Shown in pieces: positions 36,074 through 47,680 of a DNA stretch of 64,000 bases. The position numbers were made by a program, and so were the translations under genes. Source of the DNA: Anopheles merus. Taxonomy: Eukaryota; Arthropoda; Insecta; Diptera; Culicidae. Each line of letters starts with the position of its first letter. Within the stretch, counting starts at the first letter, position 1. The notes beneath the pieces were generated by a model that made no database searches, was not told the DNA's origin, and saw only the letters and a list, made by a program, of their open reading frames with translations. The stretch lies in assembly GCF_017562075.2 (NCBI RefSeq), contig NC_054085.1, positions 16,099,818-16,163,817 of the forward strand, read 5' to 3'.

Positions 36074-36696
36074 TATCACCCATTTTTTGAAGAATAACGT
36101 TACACAAAATTAGCTTTTGTTTTTCATCAAAAACCATAGCTATGAAAGAAAAATGAGCTCGACGGCATCGTCCATCGATAGAAGAATTTATGAACATTTC
36201 TAATTTACGAACACACCAAATCTTGGCGCTTTCAAAACATTTGATCACACACAAATCAATATATTCAGGTGTATCGAGTGCTTATCGAGCAGATATGGAG
36301 AAACAATTTCGAGCAAATGTCACTTGCGGTAAGCTACTCTGTCTAATTTAATAACACAATTTTCGCCAACGATTAGCAACTGTCAGATTCGGCACAGTTT
36401 GTTTTGTTAAGCCAAATTTTGCAAAAACAAAACATATTCAATCACATTTCTTTTATTAAAGCAATATGCCGTATAAACCTTCCTTTTCAGTAATTCATAA
36501 CACTAATTTTGTTAATTCTGTAACAATCACAAGAAACCGTACCGAATCCGACCGATGTGCAATCGAAGGCGAAAATTGTGCTATTAAATTGGACAGGGGG
36601 TGCTTACACCATCTGACCATCTGCGGTGTTTATTCAAAACAATTATAGCTATAAACAAGTGGATAGTTGTATAATGGACTGGTAAACCCTGTATTA

Positions 36697-39600
36697 TCAA
36701 ACGACAACTAGTGCTGCTGTAATTTCTTCCCAGGAAAAAAAGGATACCTCGTCGCTCAAAACCGCAACAGAGTTCGCAGCAAAACTGTGGGAGCCCCTTT
36801 CGCATAAGCTGTGTGTGTGGCATACATTTCAAGTGAACGAGATTTTAATTGAAATGACAAAACCGATGCTCCCGAATGGTTTTGATCGAAAGCAATAATG
36901 TTGAGTGCACTTTTGCACGGAACCTAAACTGACGTTGTGTCATGTCGATTTGCAGATGATGAAATTTACTTACGGTCCAACACTGTTTGACGGGCTGCTT
37001 GTTTTTGCGTAGGAAGTTTTATGATTGCACTCCGCTTAGTATCGACTATTTTTTACCTTCTCCGAGAATGTGTCTTTACGACCAAAACGGCAGCGAACAC
37101 ACAGTTATAATATGTTGTGAATATTCTTTCGCGCTGTAGTCATGATCCTTCTTCCCTCACTGCAACAAAGTAAATTCTGATCAATTGTTACAATCAACCA
37201 TTTTGACCACGAGTGCACTTTCCCCACTCTCCAGCAAACATCGACCATCGGCCTGGGGCGTTACGTTGCCGCGAAGCTTTCGAATTTAGTGCAGTATCGT
37301 TCGCACGCACGCTGGATTTAGAATAGCGGCCAAATTATGCTCTCCGTTTGCCACTAAATAGAAGAACATGAACACACACACACAAGAGCGTGGCCCCGTG
37401 GATGGTAATGGTTTGCCTGTGTGCCTCAAAGACCCCCCCTCCTCCCCCCCCCCCAGAAATGAATGTTGTGTTTCGTTCGGATGTTGTTATTTGTGTTTTT
37501 TTTTATGTTTCTTTTTGGGGCAACGACCAGCTGGGTTTGCCCAGAACGGTACGAGTGTCCCCGCGAGCATGTCGCTTTTCTTAACATCCACCCTACTCCG
37601 CACACAAACACACACACACACACACACACTTATGCGCGCTCGGTACGTTTCGCACGCTTTTGCATCGCTTGGGAAAATTGTCCCCCGCAACAGGACCACC
37701 AGGCACAGATTGGGTGTAAACGGATGTTGCGAATGTTTTTGCTACATGTGTGTGTGTGTGTTTTGGTTGGCTGGTTGGTTGTCTGTATAATCACATCCCC
37801 CCTTCCCCCCCTCTCTACCTCCCTGGGTAACATCTTTTACGGCGAAGAAGGAACCAACCAACTGTCCGTCGTTACTGTTATGCCTCACTCGAAGCTTGCA
37901 CGAGGAGATCGTGCTTGTCAGGAGTTTTCCCATCGCAAACCGGTGTGTCTATGCTGTGTGTACCCAGTGTAGCACAAACGAATGGTCCAACTGGCTCTCT
38001 CTCACACACACACACATACACACGCGGACATGAAGCAGAGGAATCGAGTTACTCTTCCCAGGGCGAAACCGAAGAGCATGTCGTAATGGTTTTGGTCGGG
38101 TGCAAACGCAGAAGGAAAATGACAAAAATGTATGCACATGCTTTCGTTTCGTTCGTTTGCGTTTTTTTTGTTGTTCCTTCCTTCCGCCCCCCCCCCCACC
38201 CTGCCCTTCTCCTGGCGCAAATCTAACAATCTTGCGCTATTGGTGATGGCGGAGGGAAAACACACGCGAACGGACTGGCGGGGGGAATATGCTCGTTGAT
38301 GTACAGGACAAACAGGTCCGCTCCGGTTCGCTTTCCGAGGGTGCCTGGGCCTGGCCTGGGTGGGTTGGGGATGGGAAAAAAAAAGTTGAAACTGTCTTCA
38401 CAAATGAAGCTCGCACGCGCTGTGTCGTAGCAGCAGCAGCGGCAGCAGTGCGATATTTTGTGATGATTCGGAGCAGCTTGTCAGAATTTTCTGATCAAGT
38501 GAACATTTTCCCTGACACTCATGATCAAACCATTTGCCGGGATAGAGCGCAGTAGCGCTTGGCTTTGTGCGACAACGAAGCATTTCTAGGAAGTAGGGTA
38601 ATTTTATATTTATACTTGAAAGTTTTTTTTACACGACGGTTGCATTAATTTTATATCTTATGTATAAAGTGTAAAATATTAAATATGAATTACTATTTTA
38701 AGTATATTTTATTAATATTTTGAAATAACTGTTTTTTATAACACACTTTTGCTTTACCACAAAATCTAATTTTTAGTTAAAAAAAAACTATAATTCCGTA
38801 ACTGTAAGCATTTCGATCGAAGAAGCCCATTCCGGTTTCCACCCTACCTCCACTAACCAAAGCCCTTTTTCTCGCTGACAGAGTAGAGCCCTTTCGCCGG
38901 TTGCTGTGTTACGAGTAAGAAAATTCCTTCTACCACAAAAGTGCAGTTTCGTCATAGGAAAAAATGGTATTCCCCCGTTGCTGGTCGTGCCCAATCGTGA
39001 TCGTGTGCCCCATTGGGGCAAGTAACGTCTGCGTGTGTGTGAAGGCAAAAGCCATATAGCGTGTCAGGTGTTTCCCATCGCTGCCGTACAAGCAGCACTT
39101 GCGTTTGCCACACGGGTGCCAACGTTGTGTTTGTGCCGCTCGCGTCATGTTCCGTGGGGTCTTAATATCAATTTTGATAAGTAAATTTTCCGTCATTACC
39201 CTTATCCGTGCGGGAACAGAGGCTTTGCTTGATTGTACTACACGATGTTGGGCCATCAGTCCCTCCTAGTTGCTGCGTTTCACCGCTGTGGTGCGTCTTC
39301 TCCGGGCTTGTCGCCGTTGCCGTTTCGAACCGGTGAACGGTGATGGTTGGCAGGCCGGAATTAGGCTTGTTTTTCTGCCGGCTCGGGTGCCTGGGACGGA
39401 GACGAGAAGGGTGGTAGTTTTTCTTACGATAGAGCAAAGGCAAAGCTGTCGCACACGGGATGCGAATTCGATTGATCTGGCAACCAGGGGAAGAACTGGG
39501 CCCGGGAAAGGCAATGTGTTTTACGGCATCGTTAGTAATTGCAAACATTCATCGTTGCAAACGGGAAAGACAACGCTGGTTTTGGCGCAAAATAAACAGC

Positions 39601-40028
39601 CCAGCCAGGTGGGTGATGATGATGATGATGTTAGAGCACAGATAAAAGTTTGAAGGAAAATGCAGCTAAATGTGCGCTGTTTATAATACAACTGTATCTA
39701 AGTAAGGTAAGCGTGCCGTTGCTGGTGATTGTGCACTGAGATAAAGCTATTTATCATTGTATGTATTCCTATTTAAACGTTCCAAAAGTGTATAAATAAT
39801 AAATCGTGCCATTTTGTTGTATGAACTGATGAAATATTCGGTGTTTTTGGCATATTTTATTCTAGTTTATGCATATTTTGTTATGTTTCGGTGTCAATAA
39901 TCATAATAATTTAATATTTTTTTCAACTTTTTTAGCTTTTGGAATATTTTTTATAATTTTTGTTTGATTTTTACGATAAAATGATAATTTAATGTATCAT
40001 TTATTTACCATAAATATATTTATGTTAT
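36697..40028. other. Unique non-coding sequence
   Basis: No supported gene. Contains C runs at about 37445-37453 and 38187-38196, CA runs at about 37609-37628 and 38003-38015, a TG run at about 37748-37760, a GAT run at about 39615-39629 and AT-rich DNA at 38600-38800 and 39660-40028. Confidence 0.55.
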
Positions 40029-40039
40029 ATTGATTATAT

Positions 40040-40245
40040 GAGCCGGTCTCATGGTACAGTCGTCAACTTGTACGACTTAACAACATGCCCGTCATGGGTT
40101 CAAGCCCCAAATAGACCGCGCCGCCATACGTAGGACTGACTATCCTGCTATGGGGGGAAATCAATAAGTCACTGAAAGCCAACCCCACAAGTGTGTTGGC
40201 AGGCCTTGACCGGCATCGGTTGTTGAGCCAAAGAAGAAGAAGAAG
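40040..40245 (+). mobile_element. tRNA-derived SINE, full length (SINE200-like)
   Basis: The best-preserved SINE in the window. The A box region is TGGTACAGTCGTCAAC, the B box is GGGTTCAAGCCCC, and the body runs through CATACGTAGGACTGACTATC and GGCAGGCCTTGACCGGCATC to an AGA-type tail (about 40230-40245). A perfect 11-bp target duplication ATTGATTATAT flanks it (40029-40039 and 40246-40256). Both internal promoter boxes look intact, so it could be transcribed. The lack of divergence in the duplication suggests a fairly recent insertion into AT-rich DNA. Confidence 0.93.
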
Positions 40246-40719
40246 ATTGATTATATATTATTTTCATAATTTTCAATTACTTGAACCGATGTTATGAACT
40301 GTGGCTTTTTTTGAATTAAAGATGTTGTAGTAACGTGATTTGAGCAATAAATACGTTATTAGCTTCATCCATCTTCAGCAAATCTTTTGCTTAAAGTCCT
40401 TAAAAATAACTCTCCAAAACTCTTCACTCTGCCAAACACTAGAATGGCCAAATGCTTTAAAGTCGCCCTTGTTTTCGCATTGTAAGCAGTGAATAATCCA
40501 CCCTCATTTGCTGGCTGACCCTTAACGATGGTGGAGGATCGATGGATTTACACAATCGTACCTCGCTATCCGTACCATTACGTGAGCACCTGCCAAAGTG
40601 CCGGTAGTAAATGAGCTTTTATGCCTCGTAACATTTCGCGAGGTCCACGAACCTCTACCCTGCCCAACCCATTTCGCCATAGCTGACCATTACGTTGACG
40701 AATCGTTTTGCTTGCAACT

Positions 40720-40810
40720 TAATTGGTTATTTATGCGATTGGATTGATACATTATGTGCAGTGCGGTTGGTGGAGTTGCATATTTAATGGGATTAATTGC
40801 CTATTATCCG
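40720..40810. promoter_or_regulatory. Candidate cis-regulatory cluster (TAAT, GGATTA)
   Basis: Contains TTAATTGG, TTTATGCGATTGG and TAATGGGATTAATTG (about 40785-40799). GGGATTA is the site preferred by K50 homeodomains such as Otx or Bicoid types; TTTATG suits posterior Hox or Caudal proteins. This is motif reading only. Confidence 0.25.
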
Positions 40811-42464
40811 TGCATTACACAGGGAAGAAGGGGGGTCCAGTAGCAGAGCGGGAGATGTGTAATGTACCTCCTTCAAAATTACACCCAAACACAACTTAAA
40901 TTGATGCCTGATTTGCCTTCGGGCACAAATTCAGTGGCCGTGCGCTACTTGACTTGCATTTTTTGTCTCCTTTTTGCCCCGTAGTTCATTCCCATTTACG
41001 GACTCCTTCGCCAAGTGGCTGAAGACGCGTGATTGCGTGTCAATTGTGAAACGGTAGCAATTGGGTGGGCACTCAAGCGGGGTTGTACGGGGCAGGGAAA
41101 ACTAATGGTTCAATTAGCTCACCAACTGATTCGCACCATTCGTTAGGCGGTGGAAAGCTCTCTCCTCCTTCCATCCCACCAAGTCGCTAGAAATGTTGAA
41201 TGACCCTAACGGGTGTGTTTTTCATCTTTGCTTGCTTTCTTGCTGGCTGCTCCGCTAAAACATATCGCCACAAACGGAGTGTGGGTTAACAATTGCCAGA
41301 ACCGAATGCAGCTGTCAGGGCAGAGCTGGATCAAACACAGAGAGAGAGAGAGAGAGCGAGCAACCATTACCGTGCTAAAGCACTTGCGCGTCTTGTTAAA
41401 TTGAGCCAACCTGGAAAGAAGCGAACGTACCATTATGCGGCGCAACGGCGACGACAAGCAAGGGCACACACATACACAGAGATAGTAATTGGGAGCGGGA
41501 AGCATGTGCGGGGCAATAGAGCTGACCGCACCGTTCGCTCACAAGCCCCGTCCCGTGCGTTCATGAGAAATTCCCTTTGATTCGGGCACCGGTTTGACCG
41601 TGTGTGGCTGCTACTTTGGCTTAGCCGAGTGCTCGATTTTCTCGGATCAAAAACACACAACCGGCGCGGCCAATAGCAGACGCAATCGAGTAGTAGTGGC
41701 ACACCGGTCGGCAGCCATTCGCTTAATCCTACTCTGACGCACACACACACACACAGTGACCGGAGCGGTAAACGTAGCGGACGTCAAAGGCAAGCCATGC
41801 TTTACCGGTTGAAGGCAGGGGCTTCAAGGTGTGTGGGAAAACTGTATGTGCGTGTGTGTTCACAGGATGCTGGCAGGTTGTATCAACCGGTGCCGGTGAC
41901 AGGTGTGCAAGTGAAAGGAAGTGAACACGGCGAACGCCGCTGCCCCCAGATCCGCAGATGTATTATGCAAACTCACATCCACATCAGCGCTGCGAGTGTA
42001 TGTGTTTTTTTTTCGTTTGTTTTTTCTTTCTTTGAAGCTATCCGTTGCCATCGCTCCCTTTAATTCCATTTTCCAAAACATGGCCGAACACGGGGTGCCA
42101 CTCTGTCCGCTCCACTCATCGACCGGTGCGGCGAAACATGTCGGGTTCCGCGGAAATTCGGAGCGAAATTGGTTCAACGGATAAGAAAAATATATATTTG
42201 CACACTGATAGTCGAGATAGTGCGGGATAGCTTCCGTGTATGAGTGTGTGTGTATGAATGTGTGTCGAGTGGTCCGAAATATAATGCCGAATTTATGCAA
42301 CGTGAACTGAATTATGGAAGCGAATGCTGCGCTTCGCGTGCGCTGCAGCTACGCGCGGGCAATGGTTCCTGCTGGCACTGGAAGAGTGGTCAACGTAACA
42401 AAAAAAAAAAACCACCCTGTCCGCGTTGAAAGCGAAACAGAATGGGATGAGCAAAAAAAAAAAA

Positions 42465-42465
<1 letters not shown>

Positions 42466-42499
<34 letters not shown>
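42466..42499. repeat. CA microsatellite
   Basis: (CA)17 directly after an A run. Confidence 0.95.
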
Positions 42500-42503
<4 letters not shown>

Positions 42504-43032
42504 CTGATTCAGGAACCCACTCGGCCGGACAACCTGACGTGCGGCTGACACGTGGTCACACTTTATCCCACTTTTGTACCCACTGTCTGTGTGGTGGTGA
42601 TGGTGGTGGTGGAGGCTATAAAGGGTAAAGGGTACTGGGTGTAAAATAAAAAAAGAACCCCCGAATGGAGGACACAAAAGCACACACTTCGGGTCAGTTT
42701 TGGTGTTGAAAATTATGGAAGTCGATAGCCCACAAAAAAGCTCTTGCACTAACCTGAAAAGGTGAAACGGGTACTTCCAAAGGTGATACGGGCATAGCGG
42801 GGTAAAGTGGTTACTTGCAACTTGCAATATTGGTATATTACGCGTTTTCAATGAACCTAAAGTGCTTGCTGGCTGGATAATTTTTATTTCATTTTATTGC
42901 TGAATACATAGTCACTTACATTTGTTACGCCCATTTCGTCCATCAACTGGAAATAATTGAATGAACTTCCTATATTCAATTCAAACTATGATATTTTAAA
43001 GAATCCTCAAAATACTATTTTGCACGTCATTG

Positions 43033-44029
43033 CTGAGACGTCATCCATGAATTACGTAACGCAAAAATTGCAAATGTTCGACCCCCTCCGCCCCTAGTGA
43101 AACAAACTGTGACGTTGGAAGAAACCTCGCCCTCCTCCAAATTACGTATCAGATGGACCCTACCACCCTCCAATAGCTTAGTTTGTCGAATAAAATCAGA
43201 TTTATTTAAGGAATTTATTTTTTTTTTATTCTGGTGTATTCACAAATTGAGAAAAAACTAAAACAAAACTACAACATATTTTATACAACGAAAAATTATC
43301 CCATTCAGCAACCAAATTAAAAAAAAGATTCTCTTAATCGGATCCTCAGCAAGGTTTGCAATGTGATTGCATCGCCATTATCAGAAGCGTATTTCATCCA
43401 GCCATGTTCCAGGTCCGCCATATGTAATATGTTCATCTTTCCCGAAATGTTCTTTGGCTTTAGATGTTGTTTCATCATCAAATTGATTATTCTATTTCAA
43501 TTAACATGTGAAGTTTAATATGTTACGCTTGTTTTACACCGGGCGTTCCCGTGGTACAGTCGTCAACTCGAACGACTCAAAAACATCCGGCTGCGTGGTG
43601 ATGGATTAAGTCACGAAAGCCTGTATATGCCGGCATGTCCGCGTAGGACGTTACGCCAAATAGAAGAAGAAGAAGCATATTTTACAAATTACAAACTAAA
43701 TCGGTACTGTTTGCAGGAGTTTCGGCTGTATTTTCGATGGATTTATAAAATTACGAGCAATGATCATCTCTGACAAAAAATCGCCGGCTGACTGCATGAA
43801 CTTCATCTACAATTTGTTTGAAACAGGCATGCAACGTTACTGCGGTGATCTTATTTTAAGTTTTTCAAACTTTCAAACATCAATTTTCAAATAGATTTTT
43901 TTTATTGATAAAAGTTATTTGACGTGACAAAAGTTAAACTCCCCCTTTCCCCGATGTCACAAATCTAAAAGTTTGACGACACCCCCTCCTCCCCTAGCAG
44001 CGTTACATAATTGATGGATGATGCCTGAG
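43033..44029. mobile_element. Inverted-repeat DNA element with GTAACGC termini
   Basis: The left end contains CATCCAT then GAATTACGTAACGC (about 43043-43063). The reverse complement of the right end contains CATCCAT then CAATTATGTAACGC (about 44000-44020). Outer bases CTGAG/CTCAG also pair loosely. Pyrimidine- or purine-rich tracts (CCCCCTCC-like) follow each end. No transposase. A SINE lies inside (43540-43685). Target duplication not clear. The terminal motif resembles repeats I have seen in many arthropod genomes, but I cannot name the family. Confidence 0.65.
43540..43685 (+). mobile_element. tRNA-derived SINE, second family, B box deleted
   Basis: The head CCCGTGGTACAGTCGTCAAC is intact. 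Sequence then jumps from AAAAACATC to CGGCTGCGTGGTGATGG, so the B-box segment present in the other SINEs is missing. The 3' half, GCCGGCATGTCCGCGTAGGA and GTTACGCCAAATAG with an AGA tail (43672-43685), matches the SINE at 25120. A weak TTTTACA repeat flanks it. Without a B box, polymerase III transcription would be poor. Confidence 0.8.
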
Positions 44030-44188
44030 AAATGTCAATAGTCTTTCGATTCTATCGTACGGCTGACTTATCTATGAAAGTTGGCAGAGAGCGTCTATTT
44101 TGTACCTTCGGTCAATCAATACAATTACTTAATGTTTTACAAGGTTTTCCGAGTCAATTTTCAATATCAACAACATTTCCCATTGCTA

Positions 44189-44380
44189 GCTAGATGTTAT
44201 TCAACAGCTGTCAAATGATGTATTTGCATAATATCTGTGTTCTTTCACATGATTTTCAACACGCCCCATGCTGTACTGAGTGTGACAGTTCTGTGTGTTG
44301 TGTCGAAAATCGTGTGTAAGAGCTGGAATTATATTGTGATGTCAATGCAATATATGAATGCTGTTGAAAAAACATCTTGC
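44189..44380. mobile_element. MITE of the TTCAACAGCTG family, copy B
   Basis: The left end GCTAGATGTTATTCAACAGC and the right end GCTGTTGAAAAAACATCTTG are near-perfect inverted repeats (one gap, few mismatches). The interior shares TTTCACATGATTTTCAACA, CACGCCCCA and GTGTAAGAG with the copy at 24937. About 190 bases, no coding capacity. Confidence 0.78.
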
Positions 44381-46843
44381 AGACGGCGAATAATGAAATC
44401 CCTATATTCAATGAAAATCATAGAGAGCGAAAAAAACTGGCTTGTTATGCCCATTTTACCTCAACATCCCTTTTATTTAGTTCCATTGCGGAAGAATACA
44501 ACAAACTCGAGTGTCCCATAAAGCGCTCCCTGTGTCCATCACTCAGCCAAAACCAACTGGACTGCGTCCCGAGATAAATGAAGATGAAAGCGGCAGCAAA
44601 AGTGGGCAAAAGTTGATGGTCCTAGGTGTGCGTGTGTGTGTGTGCGCGTGTGATTTGTTTTTTTTTTGTTTTTTTTTTGCCATAAAGTGTGACAGTAGGG
44701 TAACGTTGGTGTTATGGTCTGCTATCGGTCAGACCAACACCACACCACCATCACCAAAACGCCATTAGGCGGATAGTGCACCGATGTGTATGGTGGGTGG
44801 ATTTTCCACCGTGGAAAAATCGACGTTTCGTACGCCGCATCCCAGCAGTGCCTGCCAGGTGTCCAACCAGGTGCCCCGGAGCTATTCCTGCACAGCTCCG
44901 CACATGATCTCGTTTGCGCGTGATGGATTCATGACAAACGCGAGCAGGAGCGAGGGCCTTTCCGGTCTGGAAAGCTCCTTACCACCAACTCGCATCCTCG
45001 CACACTCTTTGCCAGCTCGGTGCCGTTGTCGTCGGGGACAGTTAGATATCATCGGCAGGATTCCACCCGTAACTAAAGCCCGTCCCCGGGCTCTCCACGC
45101 TCCCGGTTGGCTTCCGGTTTTTCGGGTCGGTGTTTTGCTTGTTTGGTGCTTTCGCTCCGTACGCCCTGTGCATTGCTATTTGCCTTTTGCCGAGGTACAC
45201 TCTTCCCACACACACACTCTCTCCCATTTATGATTAAAATCTGGGCTGACGGACGAAATGATATGTGAATAATTGATTCACATTTTGTGGAGCATTTTAA
45301 TGCAATTCCTTAGTGCTGGCGGTGAAAGGGATGCTTTCCACACAAACACACAGAGACACATACACAAACACATGACACATGGCTCGGTGTCTGTGTGCAT
45401 GACAAATGTGGTACCGCTGGACTGTATGCGTCATGCACGGAAGTCGCTTACCGATGGCGTGGATGGCCATCCTCGTTTCCTCACGGTAGCTATCCATATG
45501 CAAAGCCGATTCCGAGGCCATTTTGGTCCCGAGCGACACTCACAGCGCGTGTGTGTGTGGAGGGGGGGGGAGGAAACCCGTCGTAAAGTGAATTTTACCT
45601 GGGCACGTCCGGCCCAGGTGCCGCAACGGTGAGGCGACGGATGTTGAAGGTTTGAATTTCAAACTCACTATTCCACAATAGAAAAGGGCCCATAGTTTAT
45701 GAGACCGAGCCAAACGGGAGGGTGGTTTAGGGGGTGGTACGGTGGTTTGCTGCTAGTGATTTGTTGTCCCTCGTACGTGGAGTTGTCAAGTAGCAGTGGA
45801 GAGTGGCCCTTTTTTTGCATTGCTTTGACTCTTCCCCGGGTGAGTGAAAGCTTCCACGACAAATCGTATGACGAAAGTGCTGCCAAGCTTGTGTACTAGA
45901 AACAGGAAGTGGACCAGAAAAAGAAACCCTTAACAAGGATGTGACAGCTTCCGGAGGACAGCAGGATGGGGAGCACAGCACCCTACGGGGTCCTACGGTC
46001 AGTTTGATTGATGGTGAATCAAAAGAGCACCGCCGCTTCTTGGAGCGTTTCACTCACGCGAAATAATACACTTCCCTCAACTGAATAATAAAGCATATTT
46101 TGTACGAGCAGCAACCAACACCATCCACCTTGACCAACTTTTCGTGACTTTGTGGCACCCCCCCCCGACCCGACCGGTGTGTCAGGCCCGATGATACGTT
46201 AATGAATGGCGGCACACACTAAGAGGATTTTAGGGTGAAACTTTTCACCAGCAAGCAGCTGGCAGCCGTAGCAGCAGCAGCAGCAGCCGATCGAGTAATC
46301 GGCTTGCGGGGAGGATTTTTCAAACCGGATTCATTTGCATCACGAGCTAAATGCGTCTGGTAGTGAATTTTTAAACAATCTTCGTTTCTCGTCTTTTTGT
46401 TCTTCTTTGTTTTAAGAGCGCTAATGAAGCTTGCGGCTGCGTGCGATGGTAATATTCCGGTTGAAGTTTGAGATGAAGTTTAAAGCTTTCGGGCAAATTA
46501 TTATTGCAAAATCGTTGCGAAAACCTTGCTTTTACGGCAATAAGGGGAAAATTCACATGTTTCTGCGCACGTTGCATGGCCAGATAAGATTCATTGCGCT
46601 TTTATACCTCTAAAAAGTGATGGTTTAAGGCTCATAAATGAGTGTTACTTAGGACATATTGAAGGTTTTTTTTGCCGAATTACTTGGATTGTAAAAGTTC
46701 AACATTTTACTACTTCTTTGATTTGACAGAAAGGTAAACCTTTTGAGTCGTGTAATCTAGAGAGATTTATCACATATTTGTTCTTCACCGCATGGCCAAA
46801 CCGAGTAAAGTTCACTTATTGATGTAAGAAATTTTAAAGGTGA
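44381..46843. other. Unique non-coding sequence
   Basis: No supported gene. The plus frame 44784-45233 (149 codons) has no domain I recognise. Contains TG and T runs at about 44632-44680, a G run at about 45562-45571, a C run at about 46159-46166 and an AGC run at about 46270-46288. Confidence 0.55.
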
Positions 46844-47074
46844 ACGAATCTGACAGGTAACGCTTCGAGTAACGCTTTGCGAACGAGTTGGGGTAGCAAA
46901 CATGGACCTTGAAGTGATTTGTTTTTACGTTTAACGTTTACGAAATGAAGAAAGTTGATGAACAAATGATCTAAAATCCGCAAAATACTTATTTTTAATG
47001 ATCTCGTTAGAACTTATGCATTGTTTACATTGCACATCGGTTGATTGTTGTCAAGCGTTATCTGTCAGATACGT
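46844..47074. mobile_element. Small MITE-like inverted-repeat element
   Basis: ATCTGACAGGTAACGCTT (46848-46865) and AAGCGTTATCTGTCAGAT (47053-47070) are inverted repeats with one mismatch, and the similarity extends outward to ACGAATC against ACGTATC. About 231 bases in total, no coding capacity. Target duplication not resolved. Confidence 0.6.
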
Positions 47075-47358
47075 CAACTGTCAGTTGTTTCATTTGACTG
47101 TGGATTTTACTCGGTTGTGGCCCTGTGGTAATCTTTTTTCCACTTTAATTTTTACAATTTATTTAGTTCTTTAGAGAGTGACGTTGAATATAAATTGGAA
47201 TCTAAAAGAAAGCTGTTTTATACCTCTTCTCGTGATTGAAATTCCAGCCTGTTTGATGTTCATAACGTGTCACCTTCCCATTTCTATAGTAATAAGTTTG
47301 AAGTACAATAATTTTACTAAGCTTTTGATTCGACTTTTTAACACCACCGATAACATTC

Positions 47359-47360
<2 letters not shown>

Positions 47361-47417
<57 letters not shown>
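47361..47417. repeat. CA microsatellite, longest in the window
   Basis: 57 bases of uninterrupted (CA)n. Confidence 0.95.
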
Positions 47418-47419
<2 letters not shown>

Positions 47420-47655
47420 AGGGGATCACCGGTTCTTGCCCAAATCCTGAGCTGCGCTCCTGTTGTACACAGCTTTAAAGAAGAGCGATTGTAGTAGCAC
47501 AAATCGATTTCTAAGCGCAAAAGATAAGCACAATAACACTAAATCGAAAGTACAAACGCTTCCAAGGAGGTGGGGGAGGGCTTTTGTGTAAAGCTTAATG
47601 AGCTTAGCTCGATTGCCTATTTGAGGGGATCAGCGCCGACCCGTCCGGAAGCGGC

Positions 47656-47680
47656 ACGAACGAACGAACGAACGAACGAG
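47656..47680. repeat. CGAA tetranucleotide array
   Basis: About six copies of CGAA. Confidence 0.9.

Larger units (their letters stand above)
35055..36691. mobile_element. DNA element with about 45-bp inverted ends, carrying two nested MITEs
   Basis: The left end CAGGGTTTACCAGTCCA and the reverse complement of the right end are identical over the first 17 bases and stay alike for about 45 bases, ending in ACTTGTTTATA. A direct repeat TATTA flanks both sides (35050-35054 and 36692-36696). Removing the two pogo-like insertions leaves about 930 bases of original element. The open frame at 36466-36648 (60 codons) is unrecognised. Superfamily not assigned; the 5-bp duplication could also be read as a shorter one inside an AT context. 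Confidence 0.75.
40257..43032. other. Unique non-coding sequence
   Basis: No supported gene. Contains a candidate homeodomain-motif cluster at 40720-40810, a GA run at about 41339-41356, CA runs at about 41738-41755 and 42466-42499, and a GGT run at about 42594-42611. Confidence 0.55.

Noticed and set aside
39320..39345. GGTTCGAAAC on the minus strand as a tRNA B box
   Set aside because: No A box or cloverleaf at the right spacing.
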